DNA of 64,000 bases, taken from NCBI GenBank assembly GCA_018713325.1, contig DVFJ01000015.1:39800-103799 (forward strand), written 5' to 3'. The notes below the pieces were generated by a model, which was not told the DNA's origin, did no database searches, and worked only from the letters and a program-made list of their open reading frames with translations. A program made the translations under genes and the position numbers. Numbering within the stretch: position 1 is the first letter of the stretch; each line of letters opens with the position of its first letter. This document shows, piece by piece, positions 1 through 8,816 of the stretch. Source of the DNA: Candidatus Onthenecus intestinigallinarum (GTDB taxonomy: Bacteria > Bacillota > Clostridia > Christensenellales > Aristaeellaceae).

Positions 1-885
1 GGCGTTCTCCTGGGGCGAGGTGATGAACCGGTATCCGTCCGCACTGCTCAGGATGCGTCCATCGCTCGCGACGTAGCAGGTGTAGTCATATGCGTAGTCG
101 GCGATCCCGCCGTCCTCATCGCGCGTGACGAAGTATACGGTGTAATACGGGTCCTTGTACTCGGCCTCGGCGCGGTACACGCCGTAGTCGATCAACGCGT
201 CGTAGGCGTCCATCTCCGCCGGGTCCACGCCGAACGCCGCCGCCGCCGCGGCGCGCGCGGCCTGCTCCGCCTCCTCGGGCGAAATGACGTCCTCGCCCGG
301 CAGCAGGTACAGGTCCGTGTCATAGCCCAGCAGGCCCAGCTCGAGCATCATCCCGGTATACCAGGCCTTTTCCTCGAGCGTCCACTCGGTCTGCGGGCCC
401 ATCTCGGTCGTCAGGATGCTCTCGATGCCGATGTTCTCCAGCATCCAGGGCTCCGTGACGCCGCCTCCGTAGCGCTCGAGCATCAGCGCGTCGAGCGCCG
501 CCTCGCGCGCGTCGTCGTCCATGTCGCCCTCGAGGATGGCCTGCACGTCGCCCTCCGCGGCGACGATGCCGTTTTCGACCATCATGTCGAGCACCTCGAC
601 CTTTTCCTCCAGCGACCACGCGTTGTAGTATCCGCTCTCCAGCTGCAGCCGGGCGACGCCCTCAAAGAATGTTCTGGAGATCGTAAAGGCCAGCGCCGTC
701 GCCGCGGTCGCGACGATCAGCACGATGGCGAGCACCAATCCGACAGACAGTTTCCGTTTCACAGCGCTTTCCTCCCTTTGCTGAGGCAGTGCGTGAATCG
801 TGCGCAGCATCCGCTGTTCAAAGGCCGGGTCCATCGCCGGGTAGAGGCGTTGAAGTTCCTGCGCCTGGATGATTCGCTTTTTCAT
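1..885 (-). CDS. Membrane-anchored partner of ECF sigma factor (C-terminus outside window)
   Basis: The reading frame starts at ATG 885 and runs off the left edge, so only about 295 N-terminal residues are visible. The ATG overlaps the stop of the ECF sigma gene by 3 nt, implying translational coupling. The first ~40 residues are polar and presumably cytoplasmic, one hydrophobic segment lies at about residues 45-66, and the rest is an acidic, probably extracytoplasmic region rich in Glu, Asp, Tyr and Ala. I see no zinc-finger Cys/His motif of the ZAS type in the cytoplasmic part. The position directly after an ECF sigma gene and the one-TM topology suggest an anti-sigma factor or sensor; this is inference from context. 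A GTG at 762 with a good ribosome-binding site could give a shorter form, but the upstream frame is open and coupled. Confidence 0.6.
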   Translation of the reverse strand, partial: MKKRIIQAQELQRLYPAMDPAFEQRMLRTIHALPQQREESAVKRKLSVGLVLAIVLIVATAATALAFTISRTFFEGVARLQLESGYYNAWSLEEKVEVLDMMVENGIVAAEGDVQAILEGDMDDDAREAALDALMLERYGGGVTEPWMLENIGIESILTTEMGPQTEWTLEEKAWYTGMMLELGLLGYDTDLYLLPGEDVISPEEAEQAARAAAAAAFGVDPAEMDAYDALIDYGVYRAEAEYKDPYYTVYFVTRDEDGGIADYAYDYTCYVASDGRILSSADGYRFITSPQENA

Positions 886-1355
886 TCAAACCTCACCTCC
901 GACAGCCGTCTTTCCAGCGCGCGCCGGGCGCGGTACAGGCGATTCTTGACCGTCGTGACCGGCACGCCCAGGGACGCGGCGATCTCGCGCTCCGTATACC
1001 GCTCCATGTAGCGCAGCAGCAGCGGCGTTCGCAGCTTTTCCGTCAGGCCGTCGATGGCCTCGTACAGCCCCAGGTCTTCCGGGACATGCTGCGGCGCCGG
1101 CTCCGCCACGCGCTCGGCGGGGAACACGCGCATGCGCGAACGCTGGATGTTGCGGCATTCGTTGATGACGATGCGCGTGATCCAGGCGCGCAGGCTCTCC
1201 GGCCTGGCCCTGTCGCGGGCGGCCCACGCCCTGAGCAGCCCCTGCTGCACGGCGTCCTGCGCGTCGGCCTGCGCGTGCAGGATGCTCATGCTCAGCCGGT
1301 ACAGCCCGGGGAGCATCGCGGACGATTCACGGGTGAACGTAGCGTCGTCGACCAT
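882..1355 (-). CDS. ECF-type RNA polymerase sigma factor
   Basis: This 157-aa protein has the short two-domain architecture of ECF sigma factors. Region 2 lies at about residues 20-75 (helices with ADAQDAVQQGLLRAW). Region 4 lies at about 105-152, where ERYTEREIAASLGVPVTTVK is the helix-turn-helix recognising the -35 element. The start ATG has GGAGG 6 nt upstream. It forms an operon with the membrane protein that follows, with overlapping stop and start codons. A TGAAAC-17-CGTATT element upstream fits the promoter class used by ECF factors of the SigW type, so the gene probably activates itself. The inducing signal cannot be read from the sequence. Confidence 0.88.
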   Translation of the reverse strand: MVDDATFTRESSAMLPGLYRLSMSILHAQADAQDAVQQGLLRAWAARDRARPESLRAWITRIVINECRNIQRSRMRVFPAERVAEPAPQHVPEDLGLYEAIDGLTEKLRTPLLLRYMERYTEREIAASLGVPVTTVKNRLYRARRALERRLSEVRFE

Positions 1356-1428
1356 GGTCTACCTCCGAAGGATGTGCGTTCGGAAAGGTCGCGGTCCGGG
1401 AACCGCGTTCAAGGATCCTTTCGCCTTG

Positions 1429-1457
1429 AATACGGTTTTGCCGGCGCAGAAGTTTCA
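1429..1457 (-). promoter_or_regulatory. Probable ECF-type autoregulated promoter
   Basis: On the minus strand, TGAAAC (1457-1452) is followed after 17 nt by CGTATT (1434-1429). This matches the TGAAAC/CGTA layout of SigW-like ECF promoters and sits about 75 nt before the sigma gene. A GC-rich inverted repeat (1391-1406) follows in the leader. Confidence 0.55.
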
Positions 1458-1467
1458 TGCGCGCAAC

Positions 1468-1506
1468 AAAAAAAGAGGAAAATTTCCGATGGCGGAAGTT
1501 TTCCTC
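1468..1506 (-). terminator. Rho-independent terminator of the rSAM-to-ynbB operon
   Basis: A hairpin with arms 1475-1488 and 1493-1506 is followed on the minus strand by seven T residues. It lies 11 nt past the ynbB stop and closes the long minus-strand operon that begins at 14285. Confidence 0.85.
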
Positions 1507-1517
1507 GGGAGATGGGA

Positions 1518-2789
1518 TCAAATCGTCAGCAGGCCCTTGTCCGCCATGCGCCGCACCGCGCTGGCGATGCCCGCGCGCCCGTGCGAGAGCGTCAGGCCGC
1601 CCTGCATGTACACGGCGAAGGGCTCGCGCATCGGCGCGTCGGCGCTCAGCTCGATGGACGCGCCGGAGACGAACGTGCCGGCGGCCATGATGACCTGGTC
1701 CTGATAGCCGGGCATGGCCCAGGGCTCGGGCAGCGCGAAGCTGTCCACGGGCGAGGCCATCTGGATGCCCTCGCAGAAGGCGATCAGGCGCTCGGGCGTC
1801 TCCAGGCGCAGCGCCTGAATGATGTCGCTGCGCGCGTCGTCCACGCCGGGATGCACGGTGAACCCCAGCCGCGAAAACACCGCCGCCGCCAGCACCGCCG
1901 TCTTGACCGCCTGGCACACGACGTGCGGGGCGAAGAAGAATCCCTGATAGAACGGCTGATAGCCGTACGCATAGGAGCCCACCTCGCGGCCGATGCCCGG
2001 CGAGGTCAGGCGGCAGGCGATGCGCTCGATCAGGTCGTGCCGACCCGCGATGTAGCCGCCCGTGGGCGCCAGGCCGCCGCCCGCGTTCTTGATGAGCGAG
2101 CCGACCATTACGTCCGCGCCCACATGCGTGGGCTCCTGCACGTCCACAAACTCGCCGTAGCAGTTGTCGACCATAACGATGGCGTCGGGCTTGCGCGCGT
2201 GGATGGCGCGCGCGGCCTCGCCGATCTGTCCGACCGTCAGCGCGGGACGCCAGGCGTAGCCGCGCGAGCGCTGGATCATCACCACGCGCGTCCGGTCCGT
2301 GATCGCATCGCACACGGCGGGCAGGTCGATCTCGCCCGCGCCGGTCAGCTCGACCTGTGCATAGCCGACGCCCATCTCCGCCAGCGAGCCGTCGCTCGCC
2401 CTGGAGATGCCGATGACCTCGTCCATCGTGTCGTAGGGCATGCCGACCGCCGAGAGCAGCTGATCGCCGGGCCGCAGCAGGCCGAACAGGCAGACGGCCA
2501 GCGCGTGCGTGCCGGACACGAACTGCGGCCGCACCAGCGCGTCCTGCGCGCCGAAGGCCTGCGCGAACACGCGCTCGAGCGCGTCGCGCCCGATGTCGTC
2601 ATAGCCGTATCCGGTCGTGGCCTGAAAGTGCTGCACGCCCACGCGCTGCGCCTGCATGGCCGCGAGCACGCGCTCAAAGTTCTCCGATTCGATGCGCTCC
2701 AGCTGCGCAAACCGCCCGGCGCAGTCCTCCTGCGCCCCATCGATCAGCGCCCGGAGCCTCTGCTCCTGCGCATCCGTCCACTCGCTCAT
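1518..2789 (-). CDS. ynbB: Methionine gamma-lyase/aluminium-resistance family PLP enzyme
   Basis: The 423-aa protein matches the YnbB/aluminium-resistance branch of the Cys/Met metabolism PLP enzymes. Visible marks are the phosphate-binding stretch RPQFVSGTHAL (about residues 108-118), the cofactor Asp in VDNCYGEF (about 208), and the lysine expected to form the Schiff base in GSLIKNAGGG (about 232). The true substrate is not established in this family; a role as C-S lyase is inferred from the fold. The start overlaps the miaA stop by 4 nt (ATGA), and this is the last gene of the operon, directly before a terminator. In Bacillus, ynbB also lies close to miaA. Confidence 0.85.
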   Translation of the reverse strand: MSEWTDAQEQRLRALIDGAQEDCAGRFAQLERIESENFERVLAAMQAQRVGVQHFQATTGYGYDDIGRDALERVFAQAFGAQDALVRPQFVSGTHALAVCLFGLLRPGDQLLSAVGMPYDTMDEVIGISRASDGSLAEMGVGYAQVELTGAGEIDLPAVCDAITDRTRVVMIQRSRGYAWRPALTVGQIGEAARAIHARKPDAIVMVDNCYGEFVDVQEPTHVGADVMVGSLIKNAGGGLAPTGGYIAGRHDLIERIACRLTSPGIGREVGSYAYGYQPFYQGFFFAPHVVCQAVKTAVLAAAVFSRLGFTVHPGVDDARSDIIQALRLETPERLIAFCEGIQMASPVDSFALPEPWAMPGYQDQVIMAAGTFVSGASIELSADAPMREPFAVYMQGGLTLSHGRAGIASAVRRMADKGLLTI

Positions 2790-3748
2790 GGCTGCATCTC
2801 CTTCAATTCATCCAAGTCCGCGCGCACGCGCGCGACAAAGGCCTCCTCCAGCTCCTGCGCGGAGGCATAATCTTCCCAGCGGATCCACCGCACGCGCGCG
2901 TCGGCGCGAAACCAGGTCATCTGCCGCTTGGCATACCGGCGCGACTCGCGCTTGATGAGGCGCACGGCCTCGTCCATGCCGTAGGCGCCGCGCAGCGCAA
3001 AGGCGATCTCCTTATAGCCGATCGCCTGCATCGCGCCCTCGTCCTCCGGCCACAGGCCGCGATCCGTCAGCGCGCGCACCTCGCGCACCAGGCCGGTGGC
3101 CATCATCTCGTCCACGCGCGCGTCGATGCGCGCATACAGCCGCTCCCGCTCCATCTCCAGGCCGTAGATCAGCGGCGCATACCGCTCGTCCGGCACGCGG
3201 TCGTCCTGGCGCTGCGAGATGGGCTTGCCCGTCACCTCGTAGACCTCCAGCGCGCGCACGACGCGGCGCACGTCGTTTTCGTGCAGCCGGGCGGCGCTGA
3301 CGGGATCGACGGCCGCAAGCATCGCGTGCAGGCGTGCCCGCCCGCCCGGCGCTGCGGCGACGGCATGCAGCCGCTCCCGAATCGCCTCGTCGCCCGTGGC
3401 CTCGCCCAGCGTCATGCGGTAGGTCAGGGCGTTCAGGTACAGCCCCGTGCCGCCCACGAGCACCGGCAGGCGTCCGCGCGACGCGACCTGTTCAATCGCG
3501 CGGGCGGCCTCCTCGCGATAGCGGGAGACGGTGTACGCCTCGCCCGGATCGGCCACGTCCAGCATGTGGTGCGCGACGCCGCCGCGCTCGTCCTGCGTGG
3601 GCTTGGCCGTGCCCACGTCCATGCCGCGGTAGATCTGCATGGAGTCCATGGAGATCACCTCGCCCGGGATCCGTTGGCACAGCGCGACGGACAGCCGCGT
3701 CTTGCCCGAGGCCGTCGGCCCCACAATCGCCACGATGGGCAGGCCCAT
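2786..3748 (-). CDS. miaA: tRNA dimethylallyltransferase
   Basis: MiaA transfers a dimethylallyl group from DMAPP to N6 of A37 in tRNAs reading U-initial codons, making i6A. The 320-aa protein begins with the P-loop GPTASGKT (about residues 9-16), followed by the family signatures DSMQIYRGMDVGTAKP and LVGGTGLYLNAL. The conserved C-terminal part near RRYAKRQMTWFR contacts tRNA. A GTG lies 9 nt upstream in frame, but the GGAGG is correctly spaced only for the ATG at 3748. The gene follows mutL by 14 nt and overlaps ynbB by 4 nt. Its product is the substrate of MiaB, encoded in the same operon. Confidence 0.95.
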   Translation of the reverse strand: MGLPIVAIVGPTASGKTRLSVALCQRIPGEVISMDSMQIYRGMDVGTAKPTQDERGGVAHHMLDVADPGEAYTVSRYREEAARAIEQVASRGRLPVLVGGTGLYLNALTYRMTLGEATGDEAIRERLHAVAAAPGGRARLHAMLAAVDPVSAARLHENDVRRVVRALEVYEVTGKPISQRQDDRVPDERYAPLIYGLEMERERLYARIDARVDEMMATGLVREVRALTDRGLWPEDEGAMQAIGYKEIAFALRGAYGMDEAVRLIKRESRRYAKRQMTWFRADARVRWIRWEDYASAQELEEAFVARVRADLDELKEMQP

Positions 3749-3762
3749 GCGCCCCACCTCCG

Positions 3763-5694
3763 TCAGTTGTTGATGCGCCTGAAGCGCTTCTCCAGCTCGC
3801 TGCGCGTCAGGCGCACGACGAGCGGCCGCCCATGCGGGCAGGTCGGGGGCGCGTCCGTCTCCTCCATCTGGCGGATGAGCGAAGCGATCTCCTCCTGCGT
3901 GAGCGCGTCGCCGCCCTTGACCGCGCGCTTGCAGGCCATCTGCAGGATGGCCTCGCGCCTGCGCTCCCGGGTGGCCAGCACGCGCAGCTCGCCCAGGCGG
4001 TCGAGCATCTCGACGAAGGCCGCCCGCGCCTGGGGCTCGCCGAGCACCACGGGCACCGCGCGGATCTGATACGTATCCTCCCCGAACGGCTCAAACGCGA
4101 AGCCGGCCGCCTCGATCTCGGCCCGGTACTGCTCCAGCCGGTCGCGCTCCTGCGGCGTGACGGGCACGACCTGCGCCACGAGCATCTGCTGCGAGCCCGT
4201 CCCCTGGTCCAGCGAGCGCATGAGGCGCTCGTAGAGGATGCGCTCGTGCGCGGCGTGCTGGTCGATCAGCAGGAGCTCCTGCCCCCGCTGTACGATGACA
4301 TACGTGTCAAACGCCACGCCGATCACGCGCGGCGGCCTTTCGGTCGGAGCGGCGGCCATGTTCTGCTGCTGCGGCGGCGTCTCCGGCTGCACGGGGGCGG
4401 CCTGCGCATCCGGCGCGGTCTCGACCGGCTGGGGAGCCAGGCGCGCGCTCATCGCGGAAAAAGCTCCGACGCCGGGCACGTTGCGCAGGGTATGCGCCCG
4501 CTTTTCCGGGCCGCCAAAATAGGAGGTCACCACGCGCGCAAACGCCGCGGCCTCCCCCTCCGCCGGCTTCACGGGCACAGGTCTGGGCGCCGGTGAGACC
4601 GAGCGGGCGGGCTCCGGCTTGTGTTCCGGCGCCGGCACGACGCGCACGCTCGCCACCGGCTCCGGATCGTTCGAGAGCGTCATCTCGGGCGCCTGGGCAA
4701 ACGCCCCGGTCTCAAACCCGCCGCGCACCGCGGCGAACACGCTGTCATAGACGACGGGTTCGCTGGAAAAGCGCACCTCCAGCTTGTTGGGGTGCACGTT
4801 CACATCCAGCATGGGGCCGGGCATGGACACGTGCAGCATGCAGATCGGATAATGCCCGACCGTGACCCGCTCGCGGCAGGCGTCCTCCAGCGCCTGTGTG
4901 AGCAGGGCGTTGCGCACGTAGCGTCCGTTGAGGATGAACGTCTGATGCGTGCGGTTGGCGCGCGCCAGCGGGCCGACGCCGACCAGGCCGCGCACGCCCA
5001 CGCCGCCCTCGCCGCGCACGTCGATCAGCTGGCGGGCGACGTCGCGGCCGTATACGCTCAGCGCCGCGGCGCGCAGGTCGCCGTTGCCGGGGCTGGCATA
5101 GATCTGCCGGTCGTTGTGCGTGAGGCGGATGGCGACCTCGGGGTGGGCGAGGATCATGCGCAGGATCATGTCGGCCACGCGCGCGCCCTCGGTCGCCGGC
5201 TTTTTGAGGAATTTGCGGCGCACAGGCGTGTTGTAGAACAGCTCGCGCGCGACGATCGTCGTGCCCTCCGGACTGGCCGCGTCGGAGATGGACGTGATGA
5301 CGCCGCCCTCGTTGATCACGCGCGTGCCCGACTCGTCGCCGCGCGTGCGCGTGGTCATGGTGACCTTCGAGACCGCGGCGATGGAAGCCAGCGCCTCGCC
5401 GCGAAAGCCCAGCGAGCGCAGGTCGAACAGGTCGTCGGCCCGGGTGATCTTGCTGGTCGCGTTGCGCTCAAAGGCCATGCGCACGTCCTCGCGCCGGATA
5501 CCGCTGCCGTTGTCCGTGACGCGCAGATAGCTGATCCCGCCCTCGCGGATCTCGACCGCGACGGCGCGCGCCCCCGCGTCGATGCTGTTCTCGACCAGCT
5601 CCTTGATCGCTGCGGCCGGGCTCTCCACGACCTCGCCCGCTGCGATCTTGCCGACGATATCGGCGTCCAGCTTGCGAATCGGCCTGTATTCCAT
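3763..5694 (-). CDS. mutL: DNA mismatch repair protein MutL
   Basis: This 643-aa MutL couples mismatch recognition by MutS to strand removal. The GHKL ATPase domain is N-terminal, with IAAGEVVESP and the Mg-binding LVENSIDAGA at about residues 15-42. A variable Pro/Ala-rich linker spans about 340-450. The C-terminal domain carries the metal-dependent endonuclease motif DQHAAHERILYE (about 475), and CPHGRP lies near the end (about 623). It is therefore the nicking type of MutL, as expected for a bacterium without MutH. It lies between mutS (37-nt gap) and miaA in the operon. Confidence 0.96.
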   Translation of the reverse strand: MEYRPIRKLDADIVGKIAAGEVVESPAAAIKELVENSIDAGARAVAVEIREGGISYLRVTDNGSGIRREDVRMAFERNATSKITRADDLFDLRSLGFRGEALASIAAVSKVTMTTRTRGDESGTRVINEGGVITSISDAASPEGTTIVARELFYNTPVRRKFLKKPATEGARVADMILRMILAHPEVAIRLTHNDRQIYASPGNGDLRAAALSVYGRDVARQLIDVRGEGGVGVRGLVGVGPLARANRTHQTFILNGRYVRNALLTQALEDACRERVTVGHYPICMLHVSMPGPMLDVNVHPNKLEVRFSSEPVVYDSVFAAVRGGFETGAFAQAPEMTLSNDPEPVASVRVVPAPEHKPEPARSVSPAPRPVPVKPAEGEAAAFARVVTSYFGGPEKRAHTLRNVPGVGAFSAMSARLAPQPVETAPDAQAAPVQPETPPQQQNMAAAPTERPPRVIGVAFDTYVIVQRGQELLLIDQHAAHERILYERLMRSLDQGTGSQQMLVAQVVPVTPQERDRLEQYRAEIEAAGFAFEPFGEDTYQIRAVPVVLGEPQARAAFVEMLDRLGELRVLATRERRREAILQMACKRAVKGGDALTQEEIASLIRQMEETDAPPTCPHGRPLVVRLTRSELEKRFRRINN

Positions 5695-5731
5695 CGCGCG
5701 CTCCCTTCATGCCGGATGGGCGGTTGTGTCG

Positions 5732-8329
5732 TTACTGGATACGCCGCGCTTCCTCGCGCAGCTTGAAGATCAGGTTCATCGCCTCGATGGGCGTGAGCGC
5801 CATGACGTCGATGGCCTTGAGCTCCTCGACGATGTCCATCGCGCCGCTGTCAAAGAGCGTCATCTGCGCGGGACCCTCCTGCGGCTTTTCGCCGATGATG
5901 TTCTGGCCAATGCTCAGCTGGTTCTTGTCGCGCGTCTCCAGCCGGGCGAGGATCTCGTGCGCACGCAGGAGGACCGGGCGCGGAATGCCCGCCAGGCGCG
6001 CGACGTGGATGCCGAAGCTCTTGTCCGCGCCGCCGGGGACGATCTTGCGCAGGAAGATGACGTCCTCGCCGTGTTCCTTGACCGCGATGCGGAAATTCAC
6101 CACGCCGGGCATGTGCCCCTCCAGCTCGCTGAGCTCGTGGTAGTGCGTGGCAAACAGCGTCTTGGCGCCGAGGATCTTTTTGTCGGCCATGTATTCGACA
6201 ACCGCCCAGGCGATGCTCAGCCCGTCGAACGTGCTCGTGCCGCGACCGATCTCATCCAGCACGATCAGCGAGCGGGCGGTGGCGTTCATCAGGATGTGGG
6301 CCAGCTCGCTCATCTCGACCATGAACGTAGACTGGCCGCTGGCCAGGTCGTCCGACGCGCCCACGCGCGTGAAGATGCGATCCGTCAGCGCGATGCGCGC
6401 CGCGCGCGCGGGCACGAAGCTGCCCATGTGCGCCATGAGCGTGATGAGCGCGACCTGGCGCATGTACGTGCTCTTGCCGGCCATGTTCGGGCCGGTGATG
6501 ATGAGCATGCGGTTGGCGTCCGCGTCCATGTGCGTGTCGTTGGGCACGAACTGGCCGCCCTCCATGTTCTGCTCGACGACGGGATGACGGCCGTCCTCGA
6601 TGTCGATGGCCCCGTCGTCCGTGATCTCGGGGCGCGCGTAGCCGTACTCGACCGCGGCCAGCGCGAGCGAGAGCAGCGCGTCGAGCGTCTTGAGCGCCTG
6701 CGCGGTGGCCTGCAGGCGGCCGATGTGCTCCGACAGGCGATCACGGATAGCGGCAAAGAGCTGCTGCTCCAGGCGCAGCGCGCGCTCCTGCGCGCCGAGG
6801 ATCTGCTCCTCGAGCTCGTGCAACTCCGGCGTGACGTAGCGCTCGCTGTTGGCCAGCGTCTGTTTGCGCGTGTAGCGGTACGGCACCTGCGCGTAGTTGG
6901 ACTTTGTGACCTCGATGTAGTAGCCGAACACCTTGTTGTAGCGGATGCGCAGGTTCTTGATGCCCGTCTCCTCGCGCTCCTTGGCCTCCAGCTCGGCCAC
7001 CCACTGCACGCCCTCCTTGGACGCGCGGCGCAGCCTGTCCAGTTCCTCGTTGTAGCCCTCGCGGATGATGTTGCCCTCGGAGATCAGCAGCGGCGCGTCC
7101 GGATTGATCGCGCACAACAGCAGATCGCGCACATCCTCGACGGGATCGAGCTGCTCGAGCAGCTCGCGCAGCATCGCGCTGCTACTCTCCTCAATGAGCG
7201 CGCGCACCTGCGGGATGCGCGACAGCGATGCGCCCAGCGCCAGGCAGTCGCGCGCGTTGATGCTCCTGTAGGAGACGCGGCTGAGCAGGCGCTCCACGTC
7301 GTACACGCCGCGCAATTCCTCAAAGAGCGACTGCGCCATCATCGGGTCGTCCTTGAGCTCGGCGACGGCGTCGAGCCTACGCTCGATGTCGTCCCGCACG
7401 CACAGCGGCTGTTCGATCCACGCGCGCAGCGTGCGCCCGCCCATGGAGGTGGCGGTCTTGTCCAGCAGCGCCAGCAGCGACCCCTTGCGCTCGCCGCGCA
7501 GGGACTCCGTCAGCTCCAGGTTGCGCCGGGCCGTGCGGTCCAGCGCCATGTACTGCTCGCGGCGGTACAGGCGCAGGGTGGCGATGTGCTCCAGGGCGTT
7601 CTTCTGCGTATCGCCCAGGTAGCGCATCAGCGCGCCCGCGGCGCGCGCAGCCATCTTCAGGTCGCGCAGGCCGAACACGTCCAGCGAGGCGACGTGAAAG
7701 TGATGAAGCAGCGCCTCCTTGGCGCTGCTCAGGCGAAACGCCCCCTGCGCATACGGCGAGACGGGCACCTGCGCGCCCAGGGAGTCCGCCAGCGCCATGG
7801 CGCCCTCGTCGGCGATGATCTCGCGCGGGGCGATGCGCGCCAGCTCGTCCGCCAGGCGCGAGGCGTCGGACTCATAGGTGAAGAACTCGCCCGTGGACAC
7901 ATCCGCAAAGGCGACGCCCGCGCGCTTGCCGTCGGCGCACAGCGCGAGGATGTAGCTGTTTCTGCGCTCGCTGAGCATCGACTGCTCGACGACCGTTCCG
8001 GGCGTCACGATGCGGATGACGTCGCGCTTGACCAGCCCCTTGCACAGCGCCGGGTCCTCCAGCTGCTCGCAGATGGCGACCTTGTGCCCCAGCCCGATGA
8101 GCCGGTTGATGTACGTCTCCGCCGCGTGGTAGGGCACGCCGCACATGGGCGCGCGCTCCTGCAGGCCGCAGTCCTTGCCCGTGAGCGTCAGCTCCAGCTC
8201 GCGCGATACGGTGATCGCGTCGTCGAAGAACATCTCGTAGAAGTCGCCCAGCCGGAAGAAGAGAATCATGCCGGGGTAGCGTTCCTTGATGTCCAGATAC
8301 TGCTGCATCATCGGTGTGACGTTTGCCAT
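5732..8329 (-). CDS. mutS: DNA mismatch repair protein MutS
   Basis: This 865-aa MutS recognises mispaired bases. The mismatch-wedge Phe and Glu are present in GDFYEMF (about residues 27-33). The core and clamp domains follow. The C-terminal ATPase carries Walker A GPNMAGKST (about 613) and the Walker B region VLDEIGRGTSTFDG. Length is normal for MutS1. The start ATG has GGAGG at ideal spacing. It lies between ymcA and mutL, the ymcA-mutS-mutL arrangement also found in Bacillus. Confidence 0.97.
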   Translation of the reverse strand: MANVTPMMQQYLDIKERYPGMILFFRLGDFYEMFFDDAITVSRELELTLTGKDCGLQERAPMCGVPYHAAETYINRLIGLGHKVAICEQLEDPALCKGLVKRDVIRIVTPGTVVEQSMLSERRNSYILALCADGKRAGVAFADVSTGEFFTYESDASRLADELARIAPREIIADEGAMALADSLGAQVPVSPYAQGAFRLSSAKEALLHHFHVASLDVFGLRDLKMAARAAGALMRYLGDTQKNALEHIATLRLYRREQYMALDRTARRNLELTESLRGERKGSLLALLDKTATSMGGRTLRAWIEQPLCVRDDIERRLDAVAELKDDPMMAQSLFEELRGVYDVERLLSRVSYRSINARDCLALGASLSRIPQVRALIEESSSAMLRELLEQLDPVEDVRDLLLCAINPDAPLLISEGNIIREGYNEELDRLRRASKEGVQWVAELEAKEREETGIKNLRIRYNKVFGYYIEVTKSNYAQVPYRYTRKQTLANSERYVTPELHELEEQILGAQERALRLEQQLFAAIRDRLSEHIGRLQATAQALKTLDALLSLALAAVEYGYARPEITDDGAIDIEDGRHPVVEQNMEGGQFVPNDTHMDADANRMLIITGPNMAGKSTYMRQVALITLMAHMGSFVPARAARIALTDRIFTRVGASDDLASGQSTFMVEMSELAHILMNATARSLIVLDEIGRGTSTFDGLSIAWAVVEYMADKKILGAKTLFATHYHELSELEGHMPGVVNFRIAVKEHGEDVIFLRKIVPGGADKSFGIHVARLAGIPRPVLLRAHEILARLETRDKNQLSIGQNIIGEKPQEGPAQMTLFDSGAMDIVEELKAIDVMALTPIEAMNLIFKLREEARRIQ

Positions 8330-8371
8330 GTTATCCTCCGCATGTCAGGCCCGCGCGGGCGGGCGCCGGGC

Positions 8372-8764
8372 TCAGTGGCAGCCGGAGCACCCGTCGCAGC
8401 AGCCGCTGCAGCCGCCCTCTTCCGTCTCGCCCGACACCATGAACTGCAGCACCTGGTTGACCTGGCTCATCATCGCGGAGAAGACGCCGCGCGCCTCGCC
8501 CATGCGCACGACCGCGTCCATGGCGTTGAGCTTTTCCTGAGCGTCCTTCATCTGCTCGCTGTGGTCGGCCAGTGCGGCGTGGTCGGGCACCTCCTTGGCC
8601 AGCTCCGCCTCCACGCCCTGCTTGTGCTCCAGGTAGCGCGTCATCTGCTCGGCCACCTCGGGCAGCGCCATGGCCGCATCCTCCATGGCGCGCATGTTCT
8701 GAAACTCCGCCGACTCCACGATCGCCTGGCCCAGCGCACGGGCCTTTTCAAATACCTCGTTCAT
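8372..8764 (-). CDS. ymcA: YlbF/YmcA-family regulator with cysteine-rich tail
   Basis: The 130-aa protein is a helical YlbF/YmcA-family protein; position between miaB and mutS matches Bacillus ymcA (ricA). In Bacillus, RicA, RicF and RicT form a complex that carries Fe-S clusters, promotes RNase Y-dependent mRNA maturation, and influences sporulation and competence. Here the last ~16 residues contain six Cys and a terminal His (CSGCCDGCSGCH), a plausible Fe-S or metal ligand set and denser than I would expect for the family. Assignment to RicA rather than RicF rests on synteny. RicT and RicF are not in this window. Confidence 0.82.
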   Translation of the reverse strand: MNEVFEKARALGQAIVESAEFQNMRAMEDAAMALPEVAEQMTRYLEHKQGVEAELAKEVPDHAALADHSEQMKDAQEKLNAMDAVVRMGEARGVFSAMMSQVNQVLQFMVSGETEEGGCSGCCDGCSGCH

Positions 8765-8816
8765 TGTGATTGCCTCCTCGTTTTTTGTATGTCATGTGTG
8801 CATCGGTTTACAGGAT

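Noticed and set aside
1086..2870. Long plus-strand open frame opposite ynbB
   Set aside because: High GC content opens antisense frames; its Arg/His/Gln-rich composition has no family features, while the minus strand encodes a clear enzyme.
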